Assembly: GCA_040289905.1 (NCBI GenBank)
Contig: PSMA01000012.1
Coordinates: 16,717-80,716, forward strand
Length of the DNA: 64,000 nucleotides
Direction of reading: 5' to 3'
Origin: OLB17 sp040289905
GTDB taxonomy: Bacteria > Acidobacteriota > Blastocatellia > Pyrinomonadales > Pyrinomonadaceae
This document shows, one piece after another, positions 9,129 to 17,116 of the stretch; the stretch's first letter is position 1; each line of letters opens with the position of its first letter. Under the pieces are notes generated by a model. The model was not told the DNA's origin. It worked only from the letters and a program-made list of their open reading frames with translations, and made no database searches. A program made the translations under genes and the position numbers.

Positions 9129-10367
9129 TCAATTAGAGGGTTTTGTTGACGCCGGCGCTGGCTCCTGTTCTCGCTTTTTCAATTTTGGAGGCTCAGACGA
9201 AGACGACGAAGAAGTCGAAGAAGACCCTTCGGCAGCGTCCTTGCTGCTACTTTCGTCTGTAGAGTCCGGCAGTCGTTTTCTTAGTGTTGGGCGAGACTGA
9301 TCTGGGTTGTCGTAATCGGCAATGATACCAGCTTTGGAATTCGTGATTTTCATCAAGTGGCTTTTTACCCGCTGGAATTCCGAGGTGCTTATTATGTATT
9401 CCTCTTTCTCAGGAAAGCGCGAAATCAATGCAAGGCTTGCATCGCGCCGATCGAGCGATTGCGGATGGGTAGAAAATAGTTTTGAGAGCGCGCCCGGTTT
9501 TTTTCGGTTTTGCGAGGCAAGTTTTTCGAACATAGTTGCCATCGCGGCTGGGTCATAACCAGAGGCATAAAGATATTGAACCCCAAGCGAATCAGCTTCC
9601 ATTTCCGCCCCGCGAGTAAATTTAAGGCCCGCTAGTGCCGAAAGAATGCCGCCGCCGTTGTAAAGTACCTGGCTGACGATCGGGCCGCCAAAGATGATGC
9701 CGGCAAGCGCGCCGTAATTGATCAGAGTGCTTTTACCCTGATTTTCAATTGCGTGGCGTGCGGCCACGTGAGCAATCTCATGAGCCATTACGCCGGCGAG
9801 CTCAGCCTCATTGTCCGCCGCTAAAATTAGTCCCTTATTGACATAGAAGAAACCGCCCGGAAGGGCAAATGCGTTCACTTCGTCGCTGTCGATAACCTTA
9901 ATGGTGAACGGTACCTTTGCATCAGAATGAAGAACAATATTTTGCCCGACGCGATTTATGTATTCGGTTACAATTGGGTCCTCGACCAGCTTAACCTGCT
10001 GCTCGACTTGGATTGCAAGTTGTCGGCCGATTGCGATTTCCTGCTCTTTAGAACCGCCCAGCCATCCAAAGAATTTATCGGAACCAGAATTGATATTGCG
10101 TTTACCAATCTGGTTCGGATCTTCTTTAACTGAGAGAGGCTTGTTTTTACTCGACTGGTTTGAGGTGTCCGGTGTCGGGGAGACCTCCGCTTGATTCTGT
10201 TTATCTTTCGACTTTGGCTTTTTCTTACCGCTTTCAATTTTTCGGTTGTCCGTCGCAGGCGCGTCGGTTTGTGCGGACGCCGCTGAGACGAGCAAGCCGC
10301 ATTGTAATCCTACGATGGATGCAATTGAAATCATTGCCGCGAAAGACTTGAAGATTTTATTTGCCAC
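9129..10367 (-). CDS. Exported M48-family zinc metalloprotease (BepA/LoiP-like)
   Basis: Periplasmic zinc protease of the M48 family, whose bacterial members assist or clear outer-membrane proteins. GTG 10367 is chosen because GGGAGG lies five bases upstream and the product then starts with a signal peptide (KIFKSFAAMISIASIVGL ending SAASAQ); the frame is open further to 10415. A charged low-complexity stretch follows. The catalytic motif MAHEIAHVAARHA has HEIAH at about residues 196-200; the downstream Glu ligand lies in RGAEMEADSLGV. The C-terminus is Ser/Lys/Glu-rich and disordered. No TPR domain is attached, unlike BepA. Located next to BamD-like and TPR genes but on the opposite strand. 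Confidence 0.93.
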   Translation of the reverse strand: MANKIFKSFAAMISIASIVGLQCGLLVSAASAQTDAPATDNRKIESGKKKPKSKDKQNQAEVSPTPDTSNQSSKNKPLSVKEDPNQIGKRNINSGSDKFFGWLGGSKEQEIAIGRQLAIQVEQQVKLVEDPIVTEYINRVGQNIVLHSDAKVPFTIKVIDSDEVNAFALPGGFFYVNKGLILAADNEAELAGVMAHEIAHVAARHAIENQGKSTLINYGALAGIIFGGPIVSQVLYNGGGILSALAGLKFTRGAEMEADSLGVQYLYASGYDPAAMATMFEKLASQNRKKPGALSKLFSTHPQSLDRRDASLALISRFPEKEEYIISTSEFQRVKSHLMKITNSKAGIIADYDNPDQSRPTLRKRLPDSTDESSSKDAAEGSSSTSSSSSSEPPKLKKREQEPAPASTKPSN

Positions 10368-10646
10368 GTTTGCCTCCCGATTCGGATCTGGACGATTGAC
10401 GACCTTACCGATCATATTTCTTTGAGGATTAATTTTTCAAGTTTTTTGATGCATAGATGGCTGCCTCGGTTGCGGCTCGCTGCCGAAAGACAAAAAAAGT
10501 GACGCAATACTCTAAAAACTCTTTTTTTTAACGACGTTTATTGATAAACTTAGTGCGGATCGGCTAACCGCTGATCATCGGGGCCATCCTACATTTTTTT
10601 AGCCCGCGGCCTCCGTCGTACGCCGGCAGTTTAACGAAATTCCAAA
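10368..10646. other. Divergent intergenic region, no gene seen
   Basis: About 280 bases between two divergent genes, so it should contain both promoters. It is A/T-rich in the middle (T-tracts near 10430 and 10525) and has no open frame worth calling. No convincing -35/-10 pair, riboswitch or tRNA was recognised. The downstream ATPase gene has no clear Shine-Dalgarno sequence in its last 20 bases. Confidence 0.5.
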
Positions 10647-13600
10647 ATGAAGCGGATTCAGGATAAGGTTAAGGACATCGTAACTGTCCGTAAGTGCCTG
10701 GTTATACAGGATTTTTCTGGTGACCCAGCGCAAACGCTCGAAAGTTATCATTTCACAGATGCGACATCGGAACTGATGACGAAATGGCTAGACCGTGCCG
10801 CCGGAATGTACGACGGTCGAGGAAGCACCGTCGCACTCGCCGGCTACCGCGGCGTCGGAAAAAGCCATTTTATGGCGGTTTTTGCCGCGCTGACCGGCTC
10901 GCCGGAGCTTAGAACTAAAGTTTCCGATTCGCACGTTGCGGCCGGAGCTCAAGGGCTTCTGCGCCGACGCTACCCGATAATACAAGTGCGCCGGGGTACG
11001 GAACCAACACTTCTCGACGAGGTCCGGACGGCCTTTGCATCCGCGCTCGGCGTACCGCCAGCTGAGATTCAGGCTGACGTCAATACGATATTGCAAGCGG
11101 GACGCAGGAAATTCGGCGATATGCCGATAATTCTGCTGATCGATACGGCGATCGAACGAATCGAGCGCGTCTCGCGCAATGACGGTCCTCTACTTGCTGA
11201 AATCGCTGAGGTTGCCCGCGAACTCAACTATTTTGTCGGTGTCGCCCTTGACGACGATATCGCGGGCGCAGACGGGACAAATTCGGCAATCGTCCGCACC
11301 TATTCAATCGATTATCTTGACCAAGAACACCTCTACAAAGTCGTTGACACGTACATTTTCCCGAAAAACCAACAAAAACGCGCGCTTTTGCATGATATCT
11401 ACGAATATTTTCGAGAGGTAATACCGACTTTCCGCTGGAGCGAACAAAAATTCACTGCACTTTACCCGCTGCATCCTGCGATATTGGAGGTCGCCCCGTT
11501 TGTCCGACTTTACATACACGATTTCGCGCTCCTCGGTTTCGCTTCAGAGGCCGGCGAGCGAATTTTGGGCCGGCCCGCGAATTCGCTAATCGCACTCGAT
11601 GAAGTTTTTGATAGCGCCGAGGCTGGATTGAGAAAAATAGCGGATTTGAGCGAAGCTTTTGAGGCTTATGACCGCCTGAATTCGGATGTTGTAGCGAAGA
11701 TTCCCGTTATGCAGCGTTTGCAGGCAAAGCTTGTTTTGAAGGCCTTGCTGCTGCTTTCGCTCGATGGCCAAGGTGCAACTTCTGGCGAAATAAGCTCGGG
11801 AATGCTTATTTTCGATGAAAATGATCCACAGAAAGCAAAGAAGACTGTCGAAGAGCTCGTCCGGACATTTGCAGCGGCGCTGCCCGATGATGTCCGTGTT
11901 TACGCTGAGGAAGGCCGCGAAGTTCGCTACGGGCTTCGGGTCAGCAGCAAAGACCAACTGAACAAGGAACTTGACCGGGCAGCCGCAAAGGTTTCCGATG
12001 ATGCGGCGCGGACAATGCTTCACCGCCTATTCCACGAGCGATTCTCGGACAGCACTTTTTTCGGCCTCGATGGAGCTCACAAAAATGTAATGGAATGCAG
12101 CCTCGTTTGGCGAGGCGGCGTTCGGCGGGGGCGCGTTGTCTGGTCTGCGGACGGAAATTCGGCCTCTGCAACGGAAAGCTCTCTACATGATTGGGAAGTA
12201 GTAATTGATCTCTCAGACAAAGAGCCAGAACCTGCGGATCCGAGTGCTTTAACTCCGCGAGCCTTTTGGAAGCCGACCCAGCTTACAAATAACGAAAAGC
12301 TTGCGCTCAAGCGGTTCTATGTTCTGAATGCAGATGCTGATTTTCGTGAGAAATTTGGTGAACAGATTCGGCCGACGCTGCATTCTCACCTTGTTCTTGC
12401 CGATCGGATTTTTAGCCGCGTTTTCCTTGAAGACGCAAGAATTGTAATTGACGGTTTTGACTACAACTTTACCGAAGAGGCGCGGGGGGCCGCAACTTTG
12501 TCAGAAGTTTTCGGATTCACGCTGGAACCGCTTTTTGAGGTCCGTTACCCGAAGCATCCATATTTTCTTCATCGTCTTACGACGGGCGAAGTCTCGGCAA
12601 TCGTTTCAGATCTTTACAGCGGCGCGCGCCAGCGTCATGCGGAGGTCCAGCAATTGGCGCAGACGTTTGCGTTGCCCCTCGGGTTGGTTCGTCTTCGCGA
12701 AGGAGTTTACCTGCCTGAAAGCGCTGAAGAGCTATTGAAACTCGATTACGTCCGAAAGGTCATGGAATTACTTGAGGAAAGCGGTGACGCGGTTCCATTA
12801 AGGGAAGTTTATGCGGCATTACGGATACCGCCGTTCGGCCTTGTCCGTGAAGCGCAACAGCTCGTACTTTCGGCAATGGTTGCCCAGCGATTGATCGAAT
12901 TCGTTACGTCTAAGGGCGATCGGATCAATCACCGTTCACTCGATTTGAAGATAATCTGGGATGACATTGTTGGACTTTCACGGCCACAGGAAGTATCTTA
13001 TTCGACGGAAAGGCTCATCCGGTGGGCCGCGAAATTTGTTGGCGATTCGGGATTTACGTCATTTGAAAACTCCGAAAACATCTCCGCTCTCGAATCGGCT
13101 CTTGACGCGTGGTTAGCAGAATGGGATGAAGCGGCGACGATCGACAGATTTTCGGCGCTGCCGCCGGAGCTTCTCAATACTCATTCGTGGCGGCTCGCTT
13201 CTCGCGTGCGGACGACGCTTGGCGCTGCCTCGGATGCGGTTCGGCAGTGTCTGTCGAAAAAGATTGGATTCGAGGAGTGCATTGGCCGGATCAGCGATCT
13301 GTTCCTCGACGACGAAAAAAGGTTTGAAGCCGCTGCTGCGGATCTCAATAAGCTTGCAGGTTTTGTTCACGGTTTTGAGCAGCGCGTCTGGATTCGCGAA
13401 TACCTAGCGATTTCAGACATCACATCTGACGAAGAAATCGAAACGCTTCGGGAAGCCTTGCTTTGGACGCTTGACCGCCTGGATTCGACTTTAGACGAAA
13501 CTTTATGTCGTGAAATCGGTTATTTGTGGGCAAAATTCCACCGCGAATACACCGAGTATTTCGCGGCCACGCACGATTCGGTAATGTTATCTCATAGCCT

Positions 13601-14180
13601 CCAAACTATTGCCGATGAGTTTTTACACAGCGGCGAATGGTGGGAGTACTCTTCTTTAATACAGCCCGCCGGCTACGCGAACACTCGCGCTGGAGAAATC
13701 GCGCGATTGCGCGAGCGAATAGGAGAATTGAACTGTCCGGCAGATGTCCGCGAGCACTTGAAGCTGCGTCCGTTTTGTCGTTGCAGTTTTCGGCCAAGCG
13801 ATCTGGAAGCGTGGGAATCACTCGTCGAAGATCTACGCAACGCAGTGCTAGAATCGCTCGCTACATTCCGTCGGTATTTGTCTGCCGATGCGGTCCGCTT
13901 GATGGCGGAAATCGAAAAGATTGTCAAAACCGACAAATCATCTGGCGCAAAGTCCGCCGCGGCTGAGCTAAAGGCGAAACTTATGGACCACGACGCTGTG
14001 ACGGGATTCCCTGAATCCGAGCGCCGATTGCTTCTGAGTGCAATCCTCTCTTTGCAAGAGGCGGATTCAGGAATCGTTGCTAGTTCGGTCGGCGAAATGC
14101 CTAGAAAGACTTTTCGTGGCGTCGGAAGTAAGGTAGATCTTGCCCTTGAGCTTGATCAGGAAAAAGTCTCAGTGATTTAA
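10647..14180 (+). CDS. Orphan PglY/BrxC-like (DUF6079-type) P-loop ATPase
   Basis: Large cytoplasmic ATP-binding protein of 1177 residues, function unknown. The N-terminal region (VKDIVTV, then LESYHFTDATSELM) leads into Walker A in GYRGVGKSHFMAVFAAL near residue 66-82, and a Walker B-like IILLIDTAIERIE lies near 160. The GKSHFMAV block and overall size resemble PglY/BrxC, the ATPases of BREX/Pgl phage-defence loci, and the DUF6079 group; this assignment is from memory of those families. The C-terminal two thirds is mostly helical with no recognised enzymatic motif. No pglX methylase, pglZ phosphatase, brxL or nuclease gene is nearby: the neighbours are an M48 protease, DUF2520 and fur. A housekeeping role or a single-gene defence role are both open. 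Confidence 0.65.
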   Translation: MKRIQDKVKDIVTVRKCLVIQDFSGDPAQTLESYHFTDATSELMTKWLDRAAGMYDGRGSTVALAGYRGVGKSHFMAVFAALTGSPELRTKVSDSHVAAGAQGLLRRRYPIIQVRRGTEPTLLDEVRTAFASALGVPPAEIQADVNTILQAGRRKFGDMPIILLIDTAIERIERVSRNDGPLLAEIAEVARELNYFVGVALDDDIAGADGTNSAIVRTYSIDYLDQEHLYKVVDTYIFPKNQQKRALLHDIYEYFREVIPTFRWSEQKFTALYPLHPAILEVAPFVRLYIHDFALLGFASEAGERILGRPANSLIALDEVFDSAEAGLRKIADLSEAFEAYDRLNSDVVAKIPVMQRLQAKLVLKALLLLSLDGQGATSGEISSGMLIFDENDPQKAKKTVEELVRTFAAALPDDVRVYAEEGREVRYGLRVSSKDQLNKELDRAAAKVSDDAARTMLHRLFHERFSDSTFFGLDGAHKNVMECSLVWRGGVRRGRVVWSADGNSASATESSLHDWEVVIDLSDKEPEPADPSALTPRAFWKPTQLTNNEKLALKRFYVLNADADFREKFGEQIRPTLHSHLVLADRIFSRVFLEDARIVIDGFDYNFTEEARGAATLSEVFGFTLEPLFEVRYPKHPYFLHRLTTGEVSAIVSDLYSGARQRHAEVQQLAQTFALPLGLVRLREGVYLPESAEELLKLDYVRKVMELLEESGDAVPLREVYAALRIPPFGLVREAQQLVLSAMVAQRLIEFVTSKGDRINHRSLDLKIIWDDIVGLSRPQEVSYSTERLIRWAAKFVGDSGFTSFENSENISALESALDAWLAEWDEAATIDRFSALPPELLNTHSWRLASRVRTTLGAASDAVRQCLSKKIGFEECIGRISDLFLDDEKRFEAAAADLNKLAGFVHGFEQRVWIREYLAISDITSDEEIETLREALLWTLDRLDSTLDETLCREIGYLWAKFHREYTEYFAATHDSVMLSHSLQTIADEFLHSGEWWEYSSLIQPAGYANTRAGEIARLRERIGELNCPADVREHLKLRPFCRCSFRPSDLEAWESLVEDLRNAVLESLATFRRYLSADAVRLMAEIEKIVKTDKSSGAKSAAAELKAKLMDHDAVTGFPESERRLLLSAILSLQEADSGIVASSVGEMPRKTFRGVGSKVDLALELDQEKVSVI

Positions 14181-14226
14181 ATGCGGCTGTTTGCAAATCG
14201 CCGGGAGTAAGTTTAATTTAGCGCTT

Positions 14227-15108
14227 GTGAAAAGTTTTACGATTGTCGGAGCGGGCCGAGCGGGCGGCGCTCTCGCTTTGGCGTTGATCGGCGCCGGTTT
14301 TTCGTTGGATGCACTAATTAAGGGCAAGCCTAGTCTTCGTTCCGACTTGGCAAAGCGGCTGCCGCCGGAAACGCTGATTTTATCGCTCTCGGATGCAACA
14401 ACGATCAGTTCGGATTTGCTTTTTATTGCCGTTCCAGACGATCAAATCAAGGTAGTTGCAGAGCGGCTTGCTGCAAGTGTCCAGCCGGGCATCGTCGCCT
14501 TTCATCTAAGCGGCGCTATCGGCTCGGACACTCTAAATCCGATTGCGGATCGCGGAGCCGACATCGGCTCGCTTCATCCACTGGTGTCGATCGCCGATCC
14601 GATTTCCGGAGTAAAGACGCTTCGCAGCGGCTATTTCGGTATCGAAGGCACGGATAGGGCAAGGAGAATCGGAAGCGAAATTGCTCGCAAGATCGGCTCC
14701 GGTTGGTTTGAAATAACGGCCGACAAAAAGCCACTTTACCATACGGCCGCAGTATTGGCCGCCGGCCACCTGGTTGCGTTATTGGATGCCGCATTCGAGG
14801 TGATTGAGCGGGCTATAGACCCGGATTCTCCGAGGTTTCTTCTCCCGCTCGTAAAAAGCGTTATAGAGAATCTGGAAAACACTAATACTGAAACCTCGCT
14901 GACCGGCCCACTAGCACGAGGCGATGCAAAAACCGTAGAGCGTCATTTAAAGGCTCTGACGTCATCCTTTTCAGCCAACCTAGCAAATATCTATATTTCC
15001 CTTGCGGAAAGGTCTGTAGAAATTGCACGCCGCGGCGGCGACTCCGAGACATTGAAATCCGTCGAGATTCTTGAAGAGTTAAATATAGCCAAACGTCATT
15101 TGGCGTGA
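14227..15108 (+). CDS. Rossmann-like / DUF2520 oxidoreductase-type protein
   Basis: Two-domain protein resembling NAD(P)-binding ketopantoate or pyrroline-carboxylate reductases: a Rossmann fold (TIVGAGRAGGALALAL at the N-terminus) followed by the helical DUF2520 domain. Family signatures seen are FHLSGAIGSDTL, GSLHPLVSIADP, YHTAAVLAAGHLVALLDAA and LTGPLARGDAKTVE. The biological substrate is not established. GTG 14227 is preferred since the Rossmann motif begins right after it; the frame is open to TTG 14191, giving 12 extra residues. Neither start has a well-spaced ribosome site. It lies 46 bases after the ATPase gene and 16 bases before fur. Confidence 0.85.
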   Translation: MKSFTIVGAGRAGGALALALIGAGFSLDALIKGKPSLRSDLAKRLPPETLILSLSDATTISSDLLFIAVPDDQIKVVAERLAASVQPGIVAFHLSGAIGSDTLNPIADRGADIGSLHPLVSIADPISGVKTLRSGYFGIEGTDRARRIGSEIARKIGSGWFEITADKKPLYHTAAVLAAGHLVALLDAAFEVIERAIDPDSPRFLLPLVKSVIENLENTNTETSLTGPLARGDAKTVERHLKALTSSFSANLANIYISLAERSVEIARRGGDSETLKSVEILEELNIAKRHLA

Positions 15109-15124
15109 TAAAATCGCTATTGCG

Positions 15125-15646
15125 ATGGCAAAAGCGAAAGACGAGTTTGTTCAGGAAAAAAAGATTTTTCTGGAACACATCCGAAAGTTTGGACTGCGGC
15201 GTACCGATCAGCGCGATCTCATTCTTGAGACGTTTTTGCGAACGGAAGACCATCTCACGAGCGAAGATCTGTATTGGTTGGTTCATAAAAAAGATCCAAC
15301 GATCGGACATACGACGGTTTATCGAACTCTCAAACTCTTGACAGAAGCGGGGCTTGCCCGCGAAGTCCGCTTCGGCGATAACAAAACTTATTACGAGCAC
15401 CATTTTAATCATGAGCACCACGACCATATGATTTGCACGGAATGTGGCCGTGTTATTGAGTTTGTCTCGCCGGAGATCGAAGCGCTGCAGGAGCAAATGG
15501 CAGACAAATTTGGCTTTCGTTTGTCGCATCACAGCCTCAGGATGTGGGGAGCGTGCGCGAAATGCCAGGAAACAAAGAAGGCAATAAAGATGCCGCCGTC
15601 CGGGGCGCAGCCGAAGGTGCGCGTTCGGGGCGGATTGCACAGATGA
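15125..15646 (+). CDS. fur: Fur-family metal-responsive repressor
   Basis: Ferric-uptake-regulator family transcription factor. The winged helix covers about residues 15-85 (RRTDQRDLILETFL, HLTSEDLYWLV, GHTTVYRTLKLLTEAGLA). The dimerisation/metal domain has a His-rich stretch ending HEHHDHMICTECGRVIEF (CxxC near 104) and a second pair in GACAKC near 142, giving a structural Cys4 zinc site plus a His-rich regulatory site. At 173 residues it is slightly long because of an Arg/Pro tail. Iron, zinc or peroxide specificity cannot be told by eye. Its TGA overlaps the ATG of the ferredoxin-like gene, so the two are probably translationally coupled. Confidence 0.93.
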   Translation: MAKAKDEFVQEKKIFLEHIRKFGLRRTDQRDLILETFLRTEDHLTSEDLYWLVHKKDPTIGHTTVYRTLKLLTEAGLAREVRFGDNKTYYEHHFNHEHHDHMICTECGRVIEFVSPEIEALQEQMADKFGFRLSHHSLRMWGACAKCQETKKAIKMPPSGAQPKVRVRGGLHR

Positions 15647-16257
15647 ATTATCCGGTTGCTGACGGCGTTGAAATTACTTTTGTGCCGTCCGGCATCAGCG
15701 GTTTAGTGGCTGTCGGTACTTATGTCGAGGAAGCGGCAAGGAGACTTGGGGTAAAGCTCAGAGGGAAATGTTTTGCACGAAAAGGCGTGCATTTTTGCCA
15801 GTTTTCCGTTTTAGACGACTCTGTTCTTTCGCCGCCGACGTCAGAGGAAAGAAAATTCTTTGTCGATAAAATGCAGGATTCGACCGGAACTCGAAGACTC
15901 GGCTGCCAAGCCCGATTCGATCGACCCTGTACCGTAGAGGTAGTTATGCCAGCGGGCGATGAGAAAAATGAAAGCGAAAACGAACACCGAAGCGATAGCG
16001 CTGCAAAACAAAATCAGGAATATATAAAGTTTTTTTCTGCACTTCCACTAGAACAGAAAATTGCCGAATTAGTTAAGCTCGAGGCAATAACTTTTGCCGA
16101 CACAATGGATTACGTACTAAATGCACCGTTTAATGTCGGCGATAAAATTTTAACTGCGTTGGCTAATTTTGGTCTGGATATCGAGCGCAAAGAATCCGAC
16201 GCAGCTCGGCCGCGGGAGCATATTGAAAAACCTGCCGCCAGCGACGAGAAAGAATGA
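15643..16257 (+). CDS. 2Fe-2S ferredoxin-like protein with one missing cluster cysteine
   Basis: Residues 1-105 follow the plant-type ferredoxin pattern: a beta hairpin, GTYVEEAARRLGVKL, a Cys loop, then TSEERKFF and RRLGCQARF before TVEVVMP. The loop reads GKCFARKGVHFC; aligned to the canonical CX5CX2C, the second Cys is Val while first, third and fourth are present. A further Cys (RPC) lies eight residues after the fourth. Electron transfer is therefore uncertain. Residues 110-204 are a charged helical extension without known motif. ATG 15643 (ATGA overlap with fur) is chosen; the frame is open upstream to 15544 within fur. The stop overlaps the next start by ATGA, forming a three-gene coupled operon. 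Confidence 0.6.
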   Translation: MNYPVADGVEITFVPSGISGLVAVGTYVEEAARRLGVKLRGKCFARKGVHFCQFSVLDDSVLSPPTSEERKFFVDKMQDSTGTRRLGCQARFDRPCTVEVVMPAGDEKNESENEHRSDSAAKQNQEYIKFFSALPLEQKIAELVKLEAITFADTMDYVLNAPFNVGDKILTALANFGLDIERKESDAARPREHIEKPAASDEKE

Positions 16258-17111
16258 AGCCCGGTCAACTGCAACGACAAGGATCAATTTTCGGCGATAA
16301 AGGTCACGCATTTTTGGCGGCGATCATAATTGCCGCGATGCTTGGAGTAATGTATGTGCCGATTTTTGTGGTTTTCTTTTTCTCGGTATTCGCGTTCTTC
16401 GTCTACAAGAGCCTGGCGGGAAATAATCGAAATTTGACACATGAGATATTTGAGTTCTATTTAACCGCCAATGAAATGCTACGCGACGACGAAAGACGCT
16501 GGTTTGGCTTTGAGATACGTGACGCAATCGGACGCGGCGAATCGATCGTAGAGCGGATGTCAACTGCGCCGCCGTTGCTACGATTTGCAATAGGAGCTCT
16601 TTACAACAAAATTGGCGAGCATAAATCTGCAATTTCGTATCTTGCCTCTGCGGTGGAACAGTCCTCCGGTGACGAACTAAAAATTGTGTATCCGACATCA
16701 GAGTTGCGCGATTACGTTCGCGTCCTGCGAAAGATCGAGCGTTCGCCTGCGGAAGCACCTCTTACCTCCGCATCTGTTAGGTCGTTAGAGCGAATTAGGC
16801 GTTTTCGAGGGGCGGTATTGCTCGAGGAAAGCAGAAAAGCTTTTGCCACGTACGAGCCGAAACCGATTGAAGACTCCGATCGGATAGCTGACAAACTTTT
16901 GCAGCAATCGGCTGTGGAAAGCCGTTTAATGGGCGAGGAGCCGCCGCCAGTTGTAACGGTCGAAGTGCTTAAAACCGATGTGCGATCGGCTGAGTCAGGC
17001 GTCAAGAACTGCAGCGCGGTGGAGCCCTCAGCGGATGAAAAACCTTTCGGTTCGCGGAAGCCGATAACGGAAGTTCTACACGATATCTACGATAGTCAAG
17101 CTTCGCGCTGA
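16254..17111 (+). CDS. Membrane protein of unknown function in the fur operon
   Basis: Not recognised. The 285-residue protein has a short cytoplasmic start, then a long hydrophobic block at about residues 20-57 (AAIIIAAMLGVMYVPIFVVF and on), enough for one or two membrane passes. A soluble helical part follows; the segment around LLRFAIGALYNKIGEHKSAI resembles a TPR-like helical pair. The C-terminal third is charged. The ATG overlaps the stop of the ferredoxin-like gene by four bases, so it is probably co-translated with fur and the ferredoxin-like protein. It ends five bases from the convergent MscS gene. Confidence 0.6.
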   Translation: MKPGQLQRQGSIFGDKGHAFLAAIIIAAMLGVMYVPIFVVFFFSVFAFFVYKSLAGNNRNLTHEIFEFYLTANEMLRDDERRWFGFEIRDAIGRGESIVERMSTAPPLLRFAIGALYNKIGEHKSAISYLASAVEQSSGDELKIVYPTSELRDYVRVLRKIERSPAEAPLTSASVRSLERIRRFRGAVLLEESRKAFATYEPKPIEDSDRIADKLLQQSAVESRLMGEEPPPVVTVEVLKTDVRSAESGVKNCSAVEPSADEKPFGSRKPITEVLHDIYDSQASR

Positions 17112-17116
17112 AGACG

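Noticed and set aside
14882..15640. 252-codon minus-strand open frame across DUF2520 and fur
   Set aside because: Antisense to two confidently identified genes; its translation shows no known motif and reflects their codon bias.
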